In this document: positions 1 through 7,884 of the stretch, piece by piece | How positions within the stretch are numbered: the first letter of the stretch is position 1 | Layout of the letters: each line of letters starts with the position of its first letter | NCBI RefSeq assembly: GCF_000936425.1 | Contig: NZ_AVFK01000038.1 | Coordinates: forward strand, 1-59,981 | Direction: 5' to 3' | DNA length: 59,981 bases | DNA from: Skermanella aerolata KACC 11604 | GTDB taxonomy: Bacteria; Pseudomonadota; Alphaproteobacteria; Azospirillales; Azospirillaceae | The notes under the pieces: model-generated | The model's input: only the letters and a program-made list of their open reading frames with translations | Told to the model about the DNA's origin: nothing | Database searches by the model: none | Position numbers and translations under genes: made by a program

Positions 1-126
1 CACGAACAGCGCGCCGCTGGCCTTGTCCACTTCGTACTTGATCGGCTCGCCGCCTATCGGAATTTCAATGATGACATTGACGTCCCACGGTGCATTCTGA
101 CCCACTGGAATCTTCGACATATCCAT
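1..126 (-). CDS. ppa: Inorganic pyrophosphatase, N-terminal part
   Basis: Only the first 42 codons are inside the window; the gene runs off the left edge. The reading starts [18 protein letters not shown] and continues into [16 protein letters not shown], the conserved N terminus of family I soluble inorganic pyrophosphatases, which hydrolyse PPi to two phosphates in the cytoplasm using Mg2+. The start is the ATG at 126, which gives the family's usual N terminus. The fragment is intact as far as it can be seen; the active-site Asp cluster lies beyond the window. It is a housekeeping gene and probably marks the edge of the conserved chromosome. Confidence 0.93.
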   Translation of the reverse strand, partial: MDMSKIPVGQNAPWDVNVIIEIPIGGEPIKYEVDKASGALFV

Positions 127-401
127 GAACTGTTCCCTCGGTTCCGATCGGTTACGCCCTTTTTTGACGCGCCATCCCGGCCGAGTCATCGCCATCTGCC
201 GGGCGCACGTCGGAGTTTAGGGTAAAGATTGAAATTGAGCCAGACTTGCCATTAGGCGGATCGGATGCAACTCTGATTTCCAGGGTAACTGGCGTCACCG
301 GGAATAAGTATCTCCGCGGGGGTGGCTACGCTGCTGTTCGTTGCTCGATCCCGCCATTGCTTTGCTCAGCCTTGATGGCGACGTCACGCACAGACGGCCT
401 C

Positions 402-605
402 TTAAAGGCCGAACAAATACGCGACCGAGGCGACGGCCATAAACAGTGCTACCGCTCCAACCCTGATTAGAAGACCCATTTTAAGAGCGTAGTTATCTAC
501 ATCTCGGTTTCTCAAGCGATTGGAAGTATATTCAAATGTTGGTTGCTCGATATGTTTGGTGAAAATTGGTTGAGGTTGATAGTCTACTTCGATTGAACCA
601 GTCAT
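402..605 (-). CDS. Small single-pass membrane protein, unknown
   Basis: This is a 67-residue protein with a polar N-terminal two thirds and one hydrophobic segment at the very C terminus (about residues 46-66, ending VASVAYLFGL), so it is predicted to be tail-anchored. A good ribosome site (AAAGGAG) lies 6-7 bases before the ATG, which supports a real gene despite its size. I do not recognise a family. The next gene upstream on the same strand is the repeat protein at 704-937, about 100 bases away, so the two may be co-transcribed. Confidence 0.6.
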   Translation of the reverse strand: MTGSIEVDYQPQPIFTKHIEQPTFEYTSNRLRNRDVDNYALKMGLLIRVGAVALFMAVASVAYLFGL

Positions 606-703
606 TATTCCACTCCTTTGAATACGGGGAGGTGTTGCGCTCCCAAGGTTTATTGGTATCGTTTGTTGGGCTTTGACGGGCCGTCGGTGCTGCTGCGAAC
701 AAC

Positions 704-937
704 TTAACCAAGGAAGCCGGGGTCATAGCCACCCTTGTACTTCCCGCGGGATATCTCCCGGTCGTAACCGCCCAGCTCATCAGCAGGGGCGTCGCCGCCG
801 TATCCGTCACGGTCCTTGCCCGTGCGACGGTAGCCATCTCCGCCGGTAAGGAAGCCGGGGTCATAGCCTCCTCTGTACTCCTCACGGGAAATCCCCCGGT
901 CGTAACCGGCCTTTCTCATTCTCTGGTTATCGGTCAT
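704..937 (-). CDS. Small Gly/Tyr-rich protein with two repeats, unknown
   Basis: This 77-residue hydrophilic protein contains an internal duplication: GYDRGISREEYRGGYDPGFL near the N terminus and GYDREISRGKYKGGYDPGFL at the C terminus, joined by a Gly/Asp-rich linker. There is no signal peptide or membrane segment. A GAGGAG ribosome site precedes the ATG. The Gly, Tyr, Arg and Asp content suggests a disordered, possibly self-associating or surface-interacting protein; this is inference. No family recognised. Confidence 0.6.
   Translation of the reverse strand: MTDNQRMRKAGYDRGISREEYRGGYDPGFLTGGDGYRRTGKDRDGYGGDAPADELGGYDREISRGKYKGGYDPGFLG
710..907. repeat. Direct repeat inside the small Gly/Tyr-rich gene
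   Basis: Two copies of about 60 bases begin at 710 and 848, exactly 46 codons apart. They differ mostly at third codon positions, so the protein repeat has been kept under selection while the DNA has drifted. Confidence 0.75.
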
Positions 938-1173
938 CGGATAGAACTCCTCACAAGCCGCTGGCCATGATCATTTGACGGCGCAACGGGGCAAACAAAG
1001 TTCGCGTCCCGGTCGCAGGACGAGCTCCCGCAACCAGACGGCAAACAAAAAGGACAAAGCGAAGCGACCCAGCTGCTTCTCAGACGGCCATGCCGTCCTG
1101 GCGCGGCTTCCACCCGCCAGCGCCAAAGAAGTCTGTTGCCGGGTCGAACTCGTGCACCCAGAGGTACACCCTA

Positions 1174-1836
1174 TCAGGCGATCGAGCCGTTCCAGGACGG
1201 CGGGTCGCTGGCCGGAAACGAATCAAACCCAGCCTCGTCAACACGATCGGGCACACTGACGGGATCAGTTGTTCTGCTGGTCCCGGTGTGTCGTTCGTCA
1301 CCCTGCGGAACCACGGGCCGGTTTTCCGCGCCTCGCCGGGCGGCGAAGATCGTTCCACCCTCGGCCTGCGCGGGCTTTGGTGACGGCGGGACGTACTTGA
1401 ACTGCGCGACATAACTCTTCGGCCGGACTCGCGACACCGGCGGCTTATCGGCCTGATAACGCCAGCCGTGCCGTTCGGCGAAACCGATGGCGCTCTGTCG
1501 ATCGGGAAAGCCCATCCGGACATGCGAGAGCGAGTCCTGGCTGCTGGTCCACCCCATCAACGGCTCCGGTATCAGCGGCGCGGTCGGCTCAAACTCCAGC
1601 ACCCATACAGGCTTCCGGCGCTGTCCCGAAGACATGACCGATCGGGCCGGTCGAAAGATGCGCGCAGTCGGCACCGCGCCGCCTACCGGCCGCGAGGTCC
1701 CCGGCAAAAAAGGTGTCCTGCGGGCGATATTGTCAGTCCTGAGATCCTCAGGATGCGCCATCGTGACCGGACCCTGGCGTTGTCTGCGGCCATCCCAGCG
1801 ATGGCGCCGATCGGTAGGCAAGTGAATGCTGAGCAT
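1174..1836 (-). CDS. NDUFS4-like complex I accessory protein (ETC_C1 domain)
   Basis: The 220-residue product contains, at about residues 58-150, the region conserved in the NADH dehydrogenase 18-kDa subunit (NDUFS4/AQDQ) family: ARIFRPARSVMSSGQ, then VWVLEFEP, PLMGWTSSQDSLSHVRMGF, FAERHGW and RPKSY. In alphaproteobacteria this protein is a peripheral complex I subunit. The C-terminal tail ends VDEAGFDSFPASDPPSW, a short motif also seen at the end of otherwise unrelated small proteins. The start at 1836 is chosen because an AGGAGG site lies 8 bases upstream; a longer reading from 1896 lacks one. It is longer than the typical ~100-residue bacterial member because of Arg/Pro-rich flanks. It stands alone, with no nuo genes nearby, so it may be a divergent paralogue rather than the core subunit. 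Confidence 0.75.
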   Translation of the reverse strand: MLSIHLPTDRRHRWDGRRQRQGPVTMAHPEDLRTDNIARRTPFLPGTSRPVGGAVPTARIFRPARSVMSSGQRRKPVWVLEFEPTAPLIPEPLMGWTSSQDSLSHVRMGFPDRQSAIGFAERHGWRYQADKPPVSRVRPKSYVAQFKYVPPSPKPAQAEGGTIFAARRGAENRPVVPQGDERHTGTSRTTDPVSVPDRVDEAGFDSFPASDPPSWNGSIA

Positions 1837-2336
1837 AAGTGGAACCTCCTGAAGCTGCAGCAGCGCGAGAAACCGTAGCAGCAACACAAAATTCAAGTCG
1901 CAATCAGCTGATCTCGCATCAGCTTTTCTTCATCATCTTCATATCTAATGTCGTTATTAAAGGTTCATTGTTCAAGTTGTGCTTATTCCTAAAGGAAGGA
2001 AAACTATGATTTTATTCAGAATAAGTATGAATAACTCCTTTAAAAATGAATTAGAAAAATAGCTTTAGACTTTGCTTGGCAGAAGAGCTATTGCCTTTTA
2101 TGATGAGCATCCCCTAGCAAATTTCTACAGTGACTGTGAGGATTGCTCCATTTTCCTCGAACCATCCGGACACGATCCAAGGAGACTGAGCTGAGCGGAT
2201 CGTTGGCCGGATCAGCTTCGCCAGATAGTATAAGGTGTGCCTTCCCAGCGACGGAACAGCAACCCTATGGGCGATGACTTGTTGAGGATGCCAGGGGACT
2301 GATCAGCGCCAAGACGCTCTTTTGGGAGGTTCTGAG
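1837..2336. other. AT-rich intergenic region without a gene
   Basis: This stretch of 500 bases is clearly richer in A/T than its surroundings, especially 1915-2110. It must hold the promoters of the NDUFS4-like gene (leftward) and the VOC gene (rightward). I see no ORF with a ribosome site. A perfect 7-bp inverted repeat sits at 1906-1924. Confidence 0.6.
1906..1924. repeat. Perfect 7-bp inverted repeat, possible operator
   Basis: AGCTGAT, five bases, ATCAGCT, then TTTCTT. It lies about 70 bases upstream of the NDUFS4-like start, so an operator fits the position better than a terminator. No protein is known to bind it. Confidence 0.35.
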
Positions 2337-2900
2337 ATGCCTGAGCAAGCCAACCCACCATCAGGAACGGAACGTCCAGTCGATCCCGGCGTACGGGTCG
2401 GTCACGTCCACCTGAAGGTCGCCGACCTCGACCGCGCCCTCGGCTTCTACTGCGGCGTGCTCGGCTTCGAACTGACCCAGCGTTACGGTCAGGGCGCGGC
2501 GTTTATCGCGGCGGGCGGCTACCACCATCATATCGGTCTCAACACCTGGGAAAGCCTGGGCGGCTCGCCCCCGCCGCCGGGCACGACGGGACTCTACCAC
2601 CACGCCATCGTGTACCCGACGCGGGCCACTCTCGCCGACGCTCTGTGCCGCGTGATGCGGGCAGGCATCCCGCTCGACGGCGCCTCCGATCATGGTGTCA
2701 GCGAAGCGCTCTACCTGAGGGATCCGGACCAGAACGGCGTCGAATTGTACTGGGACCGTCCACCTGAGACATGGCCGCGCACCTCCGGCGGCGAGCTGGC
2801 GATGTTCACGCGGAGGCTGGATCTCGACGACCTTCTGAAGGAGGCCGGGGAGAGTCCCAGGCCTGAATTCCAGGAGCCTGGAGAGGTGCACGATCCGTAA
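2337..2900 (+). CDS. VOC-fold (glyoxalase/extradiol dioxygenase-like) protein
   Basis: This 187-residue cytoplasmic protein has the vicinal oxygen chelate signature: VGHVHLKVADLDRALGFYCGVLGF near the N terminus (first metal His in HVHLKV), then a HHHIGLNTWE stretch, a YHHAIVYPT second His, and NGVELYWDRP carrying the metal Glu. This resembles catechol-2,3-dioxygenase-like and CatE-type bacterial proteins. The ATG at 2337 is preferred to an in-frame TTG at 2322 because GGGAGG sits just upstream of it. The substrate cannot be predicted. It stands alone on the plus strand. Confidence 0.85.
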   Translation: MPEQANPPSGTERPVDPGVRVGHVHLKVADLDRALGFYCGVLGFELTQRYGQGAAFIAAGGYHHHIGLNTWESLGGSPPPPGTTGLYHHAIVYPTRATLADALCRVMRAGIPLDGASDHGVSEALYLRDPDQNGVELYWDRPPETWPRTSGGELAMFTRRLDLDDLLKEAGESPRPEFQEPGEVHDP

Positions 2901-3095
2901 AGAGGAGCGCCGGCAACCATCGGAGTGCGCCGGGGGACATCCAGCGAGCAGGAGGTAAGTATCCACATCGCCCTCGTGCCGTTCGGCGATACGTGACGTC
3001 ACTGATCGCTGAATTTATCGTGGCAGGGTTGGACGGACCGGAAATCATGGCGCCGGGTTAGACAAACCAGAAATCACGGTGCAGCACCGATAGAA

Positions 3096-3138
3096 GGAGC
3101 TGGACGAATGGCTTCACTTGCCGATCGCGTCCAGCTCC
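3096..3138. terminator. Hairpin between the convergent VOC and cytochrome b genes
   Basis: An 11-bp perfect inverted repeat (GGAGCTGGACG / CGTCCAGCTCC) with a 21-base loop lies just beyond the cytochrome b stop. There is no clear T-run, so it is a weak terminator candidate. Just left of it (about 3035-3090) is a degenerate direct repeat around GAAATCA, possibly mobile-element debris. Confidence 0.4.
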
Positions 3139-3166
3139 AATCCTTCTTCGTCGCTCTGCGCGGAAA

Positions 3167-4420
3167 TTACCGTTCCGGTCCGCGTGGATTGGAACCAAGC
3201 AGTGTTCCGCCGCCGTGCAGCACCGACTCACCGATGCTGGCCGGCAGCGGTCTCGGCCGCTCCAACAAGCCGAGCAGCGGCAGGATGATCAGGAAGTGGG
3301 CGAAGTACCAGGCCGTCGCCGCCTGGCCGATCGGGATCCAGATCCCTTCCGCCGGTTGGCCGCCGACATAACCCAGCACGAACACGCAGATCACCAGTGC
3401 CCAGAAGAACCACTTGAACACCGGCCGGTAGCGCGCGCTGCGCACCTTCGAGGTGTCGAGCCACGGCAGCACTGCCAGCACGGCGATGGCGCCGAACATG
3501 CCGAGCACGCCGCCCAGCTTGTTCGGGATCGCGCGCAGGATCGCGTAGAATGGCAAGAAGTACCATTCCGGCACGATATGGGCGGGCGTCACCAGCGGAT
3601 TGGCCGGGAGGTAGTTGTCGGGATGCCCCAGCACATTGGGCATGAAGAAGACGAACACGGCGAAGAAGAGAAGAAAGAAGCAGGACGCCAGAGTGTCCTT
3701 GATCGTGAAGTACGGGTGAAACGGCAGACTGTCCTGCGGGCCCTGCGTGTCGATGCCGACCGGGTTGCTCGAGCCGTGAACGTGAACCGCGGCGAGATGG
3801 AGAAACAGCGCCCCGACGATAACAAACGGCAGCAGGTAATGCAGGGCGAAAAACCGGTTCAGCGTCGGGTTGTCAACCGCGAAGCCGCCCCACAGCCACG
3901 TCACGATATGATCGCCGATGATCGGAAAGGCGGAGAACAGGTTGGTGATCACCGTCGCCCCCCAGAAGCTCATCTGGCCCCAGGGCAGGACGTAACCCAT
4001 GAAGGCGGTCGCCATCATGAGAACCAGGATGATCACGCCCAGAAGCCAGGTCACCTCCCGGGGCGACTTGTAGGAGCCGTAGTAGAGCGTCCGGAAGATG
4101 TGGATGTAGGTGACGATGAAGAAGAACGAGGCGCCGTTTGCGTGCAGGTAGCGCAGCAGCCAGCCGTAGTTCACGTCCCGCATGATGCGCTCAACGGAAT
4201 TGAACGCATCTTCGGTGTTGGGGGAGTAATGCATGGCAAGGAATATGCCGGTCAGGATCATCAGCACGAGCGAGATCATCGACTGGGCGCCGAAGCTCCA
4301 CATGTAGTTGCAGTTCTTCGGCATCGGGTATTCGACATATTCGTGATGCATCATGCTGAAGATCGGCAATCGCTTGTCGATCCAGCGAACCAGTGGATTC
4401 TTGAACCGGGTATTTTCCAT
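3167..4420 (-). CDS. Solitary cytochrome b of bc1 type
   Basis: The 417-residue membrane protein is a full-length cytochrome b: both heme ligand pairs are present with the canonical 14-residue spacing (His93/His107 and His194/His208), the Qo-site PEWY motif is at residues 284-287, and eight or so membrane segments follow the family pattern through the C-terminal domain. In the bc1 complex this subunit oxidises quinol and re-reduces quinone across the membrane. The start at 4420 has a GAGGAG site; the longer reading adds a non-homologous leader. Unusually, no Rieske protein or cytochrome c1 gene is adjacent; instead two unknown genes precede it on the same strand. It is either a second cytochrome b exchangeable into the complex or part of a different quinol-oxidising complex. 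Confidence 0.92.
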   Translation of the reverse strand: MENTRFKNPLVRWIDKRLPIFSMMHHEYVEYPMPKNCNYMWSFGAQSMISLVLMILTGIFLAMHYSPNTEDAFNSVERIMRDVNYGWLLRYLHANGASFFFIVTYIHIFRTLYYGSYKSPREVTWLLGVIILVLMMATAFMGYVLPWGQMSFWGATVITNLFSAFPIIGDHIVTWLWGGFAVDNPTLNRFFALHYLLPFVIVGALFLHLAAVHVHGSSNPVGIDTQGPQDSLPFHPYFTIKDTLASCFFLLFFAVFVFFMPNVLGHPDNYLPANPLVTPAHIVPEWYFLPFYAILRAIPNKLGGVLGMFGAIAVLAVLPWLDTSKVRSARYRPVFKWFFWALVICVFVLGYVGGQPAEGIWIPIGQAATAWYFAHFLIILPLLGLLERPRPLPASIGESVLHGGGTLLGSNPRGPER

Positions 4421-4493
4421 GGCCGATGTCTCCTCATAAAGGATCCCAGCGTCTTCTGGATGTACTTCCCTGCTCCCTGTGTTTTGCCCCTTG

Positions 4494-5138
4494 TCAGTCG
4501 TGGCTATCCTTCGGCAGGACCGACCGCTCAATGATTATTCCGGTTTCTGGATGTTCCAGATGCCAGCGTAAGAAAACGAGTCGTTCTGAACCAGGCGTCA
4601 TCATGCCTCTGGCACGTGCCGTGTCCAGCATCTTCTTTATACCATCGGTCAGGTCCGCCAGGCTGGGATTGTCTTCGCTCAGCAACCCGAACCCCACTAC
4701 TAGCCGGTAATAGTGAGGTGATGGCGGACTCTGGGTCAAACCGGCATACACCGCGTCCAGCTCGAGCGTTATTCCGAGAACATCGATGCGGATGGACTGC
4801 TTGCTTCGAGCGCTAGCATATTGGTTTAGCGATGACCAGCCCGGAGACCCTGAATTCTCCCACGGTGAGTCGGCCTGCGGAACCATGAGGTGCAGCCGAG
4901 GCTCCAAGGGATGCGCCGTGAGGCGGGGAAGCGTAGACTTAAGATCAACCAGCGCCGCCATATCGGTATGCTCGGTGACCACCACAGCCAGAACAGGCTC
5001 GGCGCCGTTCATGACAAGCAGATCTGCGATGACTCCATCGTCGAGATGAACACGTTGGGCCATCGTGTAGCAATTCTCGACGCAGGCCGGGCTGATCAGT
5101 CGGCGGACATTCCCTATCAGGCACTCCCGGTGGTTCAT
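4494..5138 (-). CDS. Conserved-looking hypothetical upstream of cytochrome b
   Basis: This 214-residue protein is soluble, with no signal peptide or membrane helix. It reads like an alpha/beta domain (hydrophobic strand [22 protein letters not shown], later [11 protein letters not shown]). The start at 5138 has GGGAGGAG upstream. It ends 73 bases before the cytochrome b start on the same strand, so the two are probably one transcript. I do not recognise a family. The position suggests a role tied to the solitary cytochrome b, but that is inference. Confidence 0.65.
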   Translation of the reverse strand: MNHRECLIGNVRRLISPACVENCYTMAQRVHLDDGVIADLLVMNGAEPVLAVVVTEHTDMAALVDLKSTLPRLTAHPLEPRLHLMVPQADSPWENSGSPGWSSLNQYASARSKQSIRIDVLGITLELDAVYAGLTQSPPSPHYYRLVVGFGLLSEDNPSLADLTDGIKKMLDTARARGMMTPGSERLVFLRWHLEHPETGIIIERSVLPKDSHD

Positions 5139-5318
5139 GGCCCGCTCTCCTCCCATTCCCCTGTTGTCCGAAACACAACTGAACACTTCCCTGGCCTATT
5201 GGAAAGCTGGCATCAGGCTCGCGTTCTCCGTTGCCGGCGCCGTCGCCGTCGCCAGGACTTCCAGTTTGATCATTCTGTCGGGGTCGGCGATCAGAAGATC
5301 GGGATCCTGTACTATATG

Positions 5319-5519
5319 TTAGTCGGGTCTCTTCCACAGGGTGCGCATTCGCTGCATGATAGTCAGGCCACGCTCTCGAGGAGCGTCAGCGGGCGCCTTG
5401 CCCTCCTGCGCCCTGATAACCGTACAGCGCCGGGGTGTCAGGACCGCTGCACGCGCGAACAGGCGGTACGATCGGTCCTGATGGACTTGGGCGATTAGCG
5501 CGTTGAAATCTTCTGCCAT
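5319..5519 (-). CDS. Small hypothetical, first gene of the cytochrome b cluster
   Basis: A 66-residue basic, soluble protein starting MAEDFNALIAQVHQD. A GAGGAG site lies 5 bases before the ATG at 5519, while the longer reading from 5537 lacks one. It precedes the unknown gene at 4494-5138 by 180 bases and may share its transcript. A candidate FNR-type site lies about 125 bases upstream. No family recognised. Confidence 0.5.
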   Translation of the reverse strand: MAEDFNALIAQVHQDRSYRLFARAAVLTPRRCTVIRAQEGKAPADAPRERGLTIMQRMRTLWKRPD

Positions 5520-5641
5520 ATCGCTCCTCAAGAGCAAGGGGAAGGATAGCCTTGAGTCTAACGGGGCGGAATGAAAATTGCCACTTATGAGGATAGAATT
5601 GACCTTCAGTACAGGGAGGGGTCTTTCTGAAAAATAAGATT

Positions 5642-5655
5642 TTGAACCAGATCAA
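5642..5655. promoter_or_regulatory. Candidate FNR/FixK-type box
   Basis: TTGAA-CCAG-ATCAA differs from the FNR consensus TTGAT-N4-ATCAA at one position. It lies about 123 bases before the small gene at 5519 and would place the cytochrome b cluster under oxygen-responsive control. The DedA gene on the other strand is further away. Confidence 0.5.
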
Positions 5656-5827
5656 TTGTTTCGTGAGATTTATTGGGCACAAAAAGGGTTTTTGAAAGTT
5701 CGCCTAAGCAAGAAAACTATCACACTTAGCAGCGATCTGTTCGAAGTCCGGATTTCAGCCTAGGAAACATTCAGGAGAGCGCATCTGTTGCTTTCAGGAA
5801 GTTTTAGGCAAGATTTAGGGAGGAATC

Positions 5828-6433
5828 ATGTTCGATTGGGTCACAAGCTTGGTGGAACAGGGCGGTTATCTTGGCATTGCATTTCTGATGCTTCTGGAGA
5901 ACGTGTTCCCGCCAATTCCGTCGGAACTCATCATGCCCCTGGCGGGCTTCACCGCTGCCCGCGGCGAACTCAATCTGTTCATGGTGGTGCTGGCGGGCAC
6001 TGTCGGTTCGGTGGCTGGGGCGGTGCTCTGGTATTACGTGGGCTGCTGGCTCGGCTATGAGCGCCTGAAACGTCTCGCCGCGCGCCATGGCCGCTGGCTA
6101 ACACTGGGGCCCGCCGAAATTGACGAAGCCGCAGGCTGGTTTCGGCAACATTGCGGGAAGTCAGTGCTCATCGGGCGCCTTATCCCGGCTGTGAGGACGC
6201 TGATCTCGGTCCCTGCGGGTATCACCGGGATGGGGCTTGGCAGGTTTCTCGCCTACTCCACCTTGGGCTCGGCGATCTGGACGGGGTTTCTCGCCGGGTG
6301 CGGGTACCTGCTTGAGGGGCAGTACGAGAAGGTTTCCGGCTGGGTAAACCCGGTGTCCAACGTCATCTTCGGCGTGATCGTGGTCTGGTACCTTTACCGT
6401 GTCATCACTTTCCAGCCTCAGAAAGCACGCTGA
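5828..6433 (+). CDS. DedA/SNARE-associated family membrane protein
   Basis: The 201-residue protein has the DedA layout: an N-terminal re-entrant/membrane segment with the motif LLENVFPPIPSELIMPLAGF, a basic stretch, the signature GRLIPAVRTLISVPAGITGM (residues about 118-137) and C-terminal membrane helices. DedA proteins sit in the inner membrane and are linked to lipid-carrier or phospholipid transport across the bilayer and to membrane-potential homeostasis. GGGAGG lies just before the ATG. It is a single gene, divergent from the cytochrome b cluster. Confidence 0.92.
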   Translation: MFDWVTSLVEQGGYLGIAFLMLLENVFPPIPSELIMPLAGFTAARGELNLFMVVLAGTVGSVAGAVLWYYVGCWLGYERLKRLAARHGRWLTLGPAEIDEAAGWFRQHCGKSVLIGRLIPAVRTLISVPAGITGMGLGRFLAYSTLGSAIWTGFLAGCGYLLEGQYEKVSGWVNPVSNVIFGVIVVWYLYRVITFQPQKAR

Positions 6434-6469
6434 GCCACTGTCCCCTGCTGGTGAAATCTGCTGGAACGG

Positions 6470-6609
6470 ATCGTGGCGGTGTCCAGGGCTACGCCTCGTG
6501 CGACTTGGCCAATGAGATCCTCTAAGCCAAGCAGGATCGCATCGACCGGATCGAGACCGAGCAGTTCGAGACGATGGGCCGGCAAATCTACCTGCCCACC
6601 CGGGTTTAA
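6470..6609 (+). pseudogene. Degraded coding remnant, unknown
   Basis: One frame reads through codons such as GYASCDLANEIL, a stop (TAA), then AKQDRIDRIETEQFETMGRQ and IYLPTRV before a second stop. The amino-acid composition looks coding but there is no start or ribosome site. It is probably the wreck of a gene lost before the TA pair and hairpin next to it were established. Family unknown. Confidence 0.3.
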
Positions 6610-6620
6610 GGCATTCCCAG

Positions 6621-6683
6621 TCGAGGACAGTCAGGCATCACGTTCCCTGCAACATCAGGCCGTCGATGTCTGACTGTCCTCGA
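6621..6683. repeat. Long inverted repeat (19-bp arms, one mismatch)
   Basis: The arms are 6621-6639 and 6665-6683 (outer 14 bp perfect, TCGAGGACAGTCAG), separated by 25 bases. It lies between a gene remnant and the TA promoter. It could be a terminator for upstream transcription or the end structure of a small mobile element. Confidence 0.7.
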
Positions 6684-6722
6684 TCTTTCACTATCAGGCT
6701 GGCGCCACATCGGCTGCATTCG

Positions 6723-6771
6723 TTGAAATCGCACCTGTCCTATGCTACAATCCTCAAGGAACTCTAGGATT
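6723..6771 (+). promoter_or_regulatory. Sigma70-type promoter and operator of the RHH/PIN pair
   Basis: TTGAAA (6723-6728) and TACAAT (6746-6751) are separated by 17 bases. The inverted repeat AATCCT/AGGATT (6749-6754 and 6766-6771) overlaps the -10 and start region, as expected for an autorepressed TA operon. The first ATG is at 6783. Confidence 0.55.
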
Positions 6772-6782
6772 ACGAGGATCTC

Positions 6783-7160
6783 ATGGCGACTAGGACGGCA
6801 GGCAAATCGATTTCGGCCTGGGTTGACGGCGATGTGGCGGCGACTGTTGAGAGAGCCGCTGCCCTTGAGGGTCATACACCGGCTCAGTTCGTTGCCGCAG
6901 CCACGAAATTCTACCTGGCTCTGCCCGAGCAGGCTCACGCCGCCTGGAGAAAGGCTCAGGTGATGGGGACGCCGGAAGAGGTCAACGCCGCACTGCGCGA
7001 AGTCACGCGTGCGCTCCTCAATGCGCAGATCAACATTGCTGCGGCGCGCGGTCGCGAGGAGGCCGAGCGGGCGGCGGCCGTCAGCGGCCTGGACCTTGAG
7101 AACATCGACTTCGTCCAGGTCGTGCAAGATGTCCGGAAAAAGCGGTCCTCGAATGGCTGA
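6783..7160 (+). CDS. Putative ribbon-helix-helix antitoxin
   Basis: This 125-residue protein begins KSISAWVDGDVAATVERAAALEGHTPAQFVAAATKFYL, the short strand plus two helices expected of a CopG-like RHH DNA-binding domain. A helical C-terminal half rich in Ala/Arg could wrap a toxin. It overlaps the next gene by 8 bases, so the two are translationally coupled. The promoter upstream carries a palindrome. The DNA-binding call is from pattern only. Confidence 0.55.
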   Translation: MATRTAGKSISAWVDGDVAATVERAAALEGHTPAQFVAAATKFYLALPEQAHAAWRKAQVMGTPEEVNAALREVTRALLNAQINIAAARGREEAERAAAVSGLDLENIDFVQVVQDVRKKRSSNG

Positions 7161-7788
7161 TGACGTCCTGCGTCTGTGCCTCGACACCCACCTGCTGGTC
7201 GTGCTCAAGTTCAACAAGAGATCGACACCGAGAAGTCAGTCCATTGGGCCGGACAGTCACTACGAGACCTCGAGCTATTTTCTGATGTTTTGCATCGAGA
7301 ATGGCGGCAACGAGACTGCCGCCATTCAGATGGTGGTGTCGTTGGGCATGCTGGATGACATGGCGGACTCGCTCGAAAGCCTGGGGTTCAGGAAGGAATC
7401 CGCCATGGCCATCGCCGACGGGATGGCAGGCATGGCCCAGAGCGGACCGAAATTGGAGGAGGTCCATCTCGTGCTCGGCGGCACCGGACTCATGGCCTTG
7501 GGTCACAGCCAGCAGACCGCGCTTGAAACGGCACTGGCCGGCCGTGCCCATGTTCTGGCCACAAACGCCGTGAGCAGCTACGTGACCGACCAGACCCACG
7601 CCGAGGTTCTTGAGCGGTCCGAGCGCAGGGGCGTTGATCTCGCGGAGGTCGCCATTTACAGCTCGGCCGACAGGAGCGTCGTGATCGCCTTGCCGCACAA
7701 GGTCGCAAGATGGCTCAAGGACGGCATATTTCCGGATGCCGAGACGATCCGGGCGTTGTATCCGGGCTCGCCGCAGATGAAGCCGTGA
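7153..7788 (+). CDS. Putative PIN-like toxin partner, unknown family
   Basis: The 211-residue protein starts MADDVLRLCLDTHLLVVLKF, resembling the first strand and acidic residue of PIN-type nucleases, and later contains VLATNAVSSYVTDQTHAEVLE and a C-terminal VVIALPHKVARWLKDG. The start ATG lies inside the end of the antitoxin-like gene, as in many TA pairs. It is longer than typical VapC (~130 residues), and the full acidic triad is not certain. It may be a distinct nuclease family or a non-toxic partner. Confidence 0.5.
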   Translation: MADDVLRLCLDTHLLVVLKFNKRSTPRSQSIGPDSHYETSSYFLMFCIENGGNETAAIQMVVSLGMLDDMADSLESLGFRKESAMAIADGMAGMAQSGPKLEEVHLVLGGTGLMALGHSQQTALETALAGRAHVLATNAVSSYVTDQTHAEVLERSERRGVDLAEVAIYSSADRSVVIALPHKVARWLKDGIFPDAETIRALYPGSPQMKP

Positions 7789-7884
7789 TGCCTGGTAAAA
7801 ACCGGATTTTCCTAATTATCGTGAGGTATAGCTTTAATACTGGGAAGGCATAGGATCCTGAGTACGAAACTCTTTGTATGCCTG

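Noticed and set aside
246-470. 74-codon plus-strand frame near the left edge
   Set aside because: Overlaps the supported small membrane gene on the other strand, with no ribosome site or domain.
1906-1924. AGCTGAT hairpin as a rho-independent terminator
   Set aside because: No gene ends there on the strand that would give the T-run; an operator is more likely.
3215-4534. 439-codon plus-strand frame opposite cytochrome b
   Set aside because: It mirrors the cytochrome b gene, is extremely rich in Arg/Glu/Gln/His, and has no ribosome site; a shadow of GC-rich codon use.
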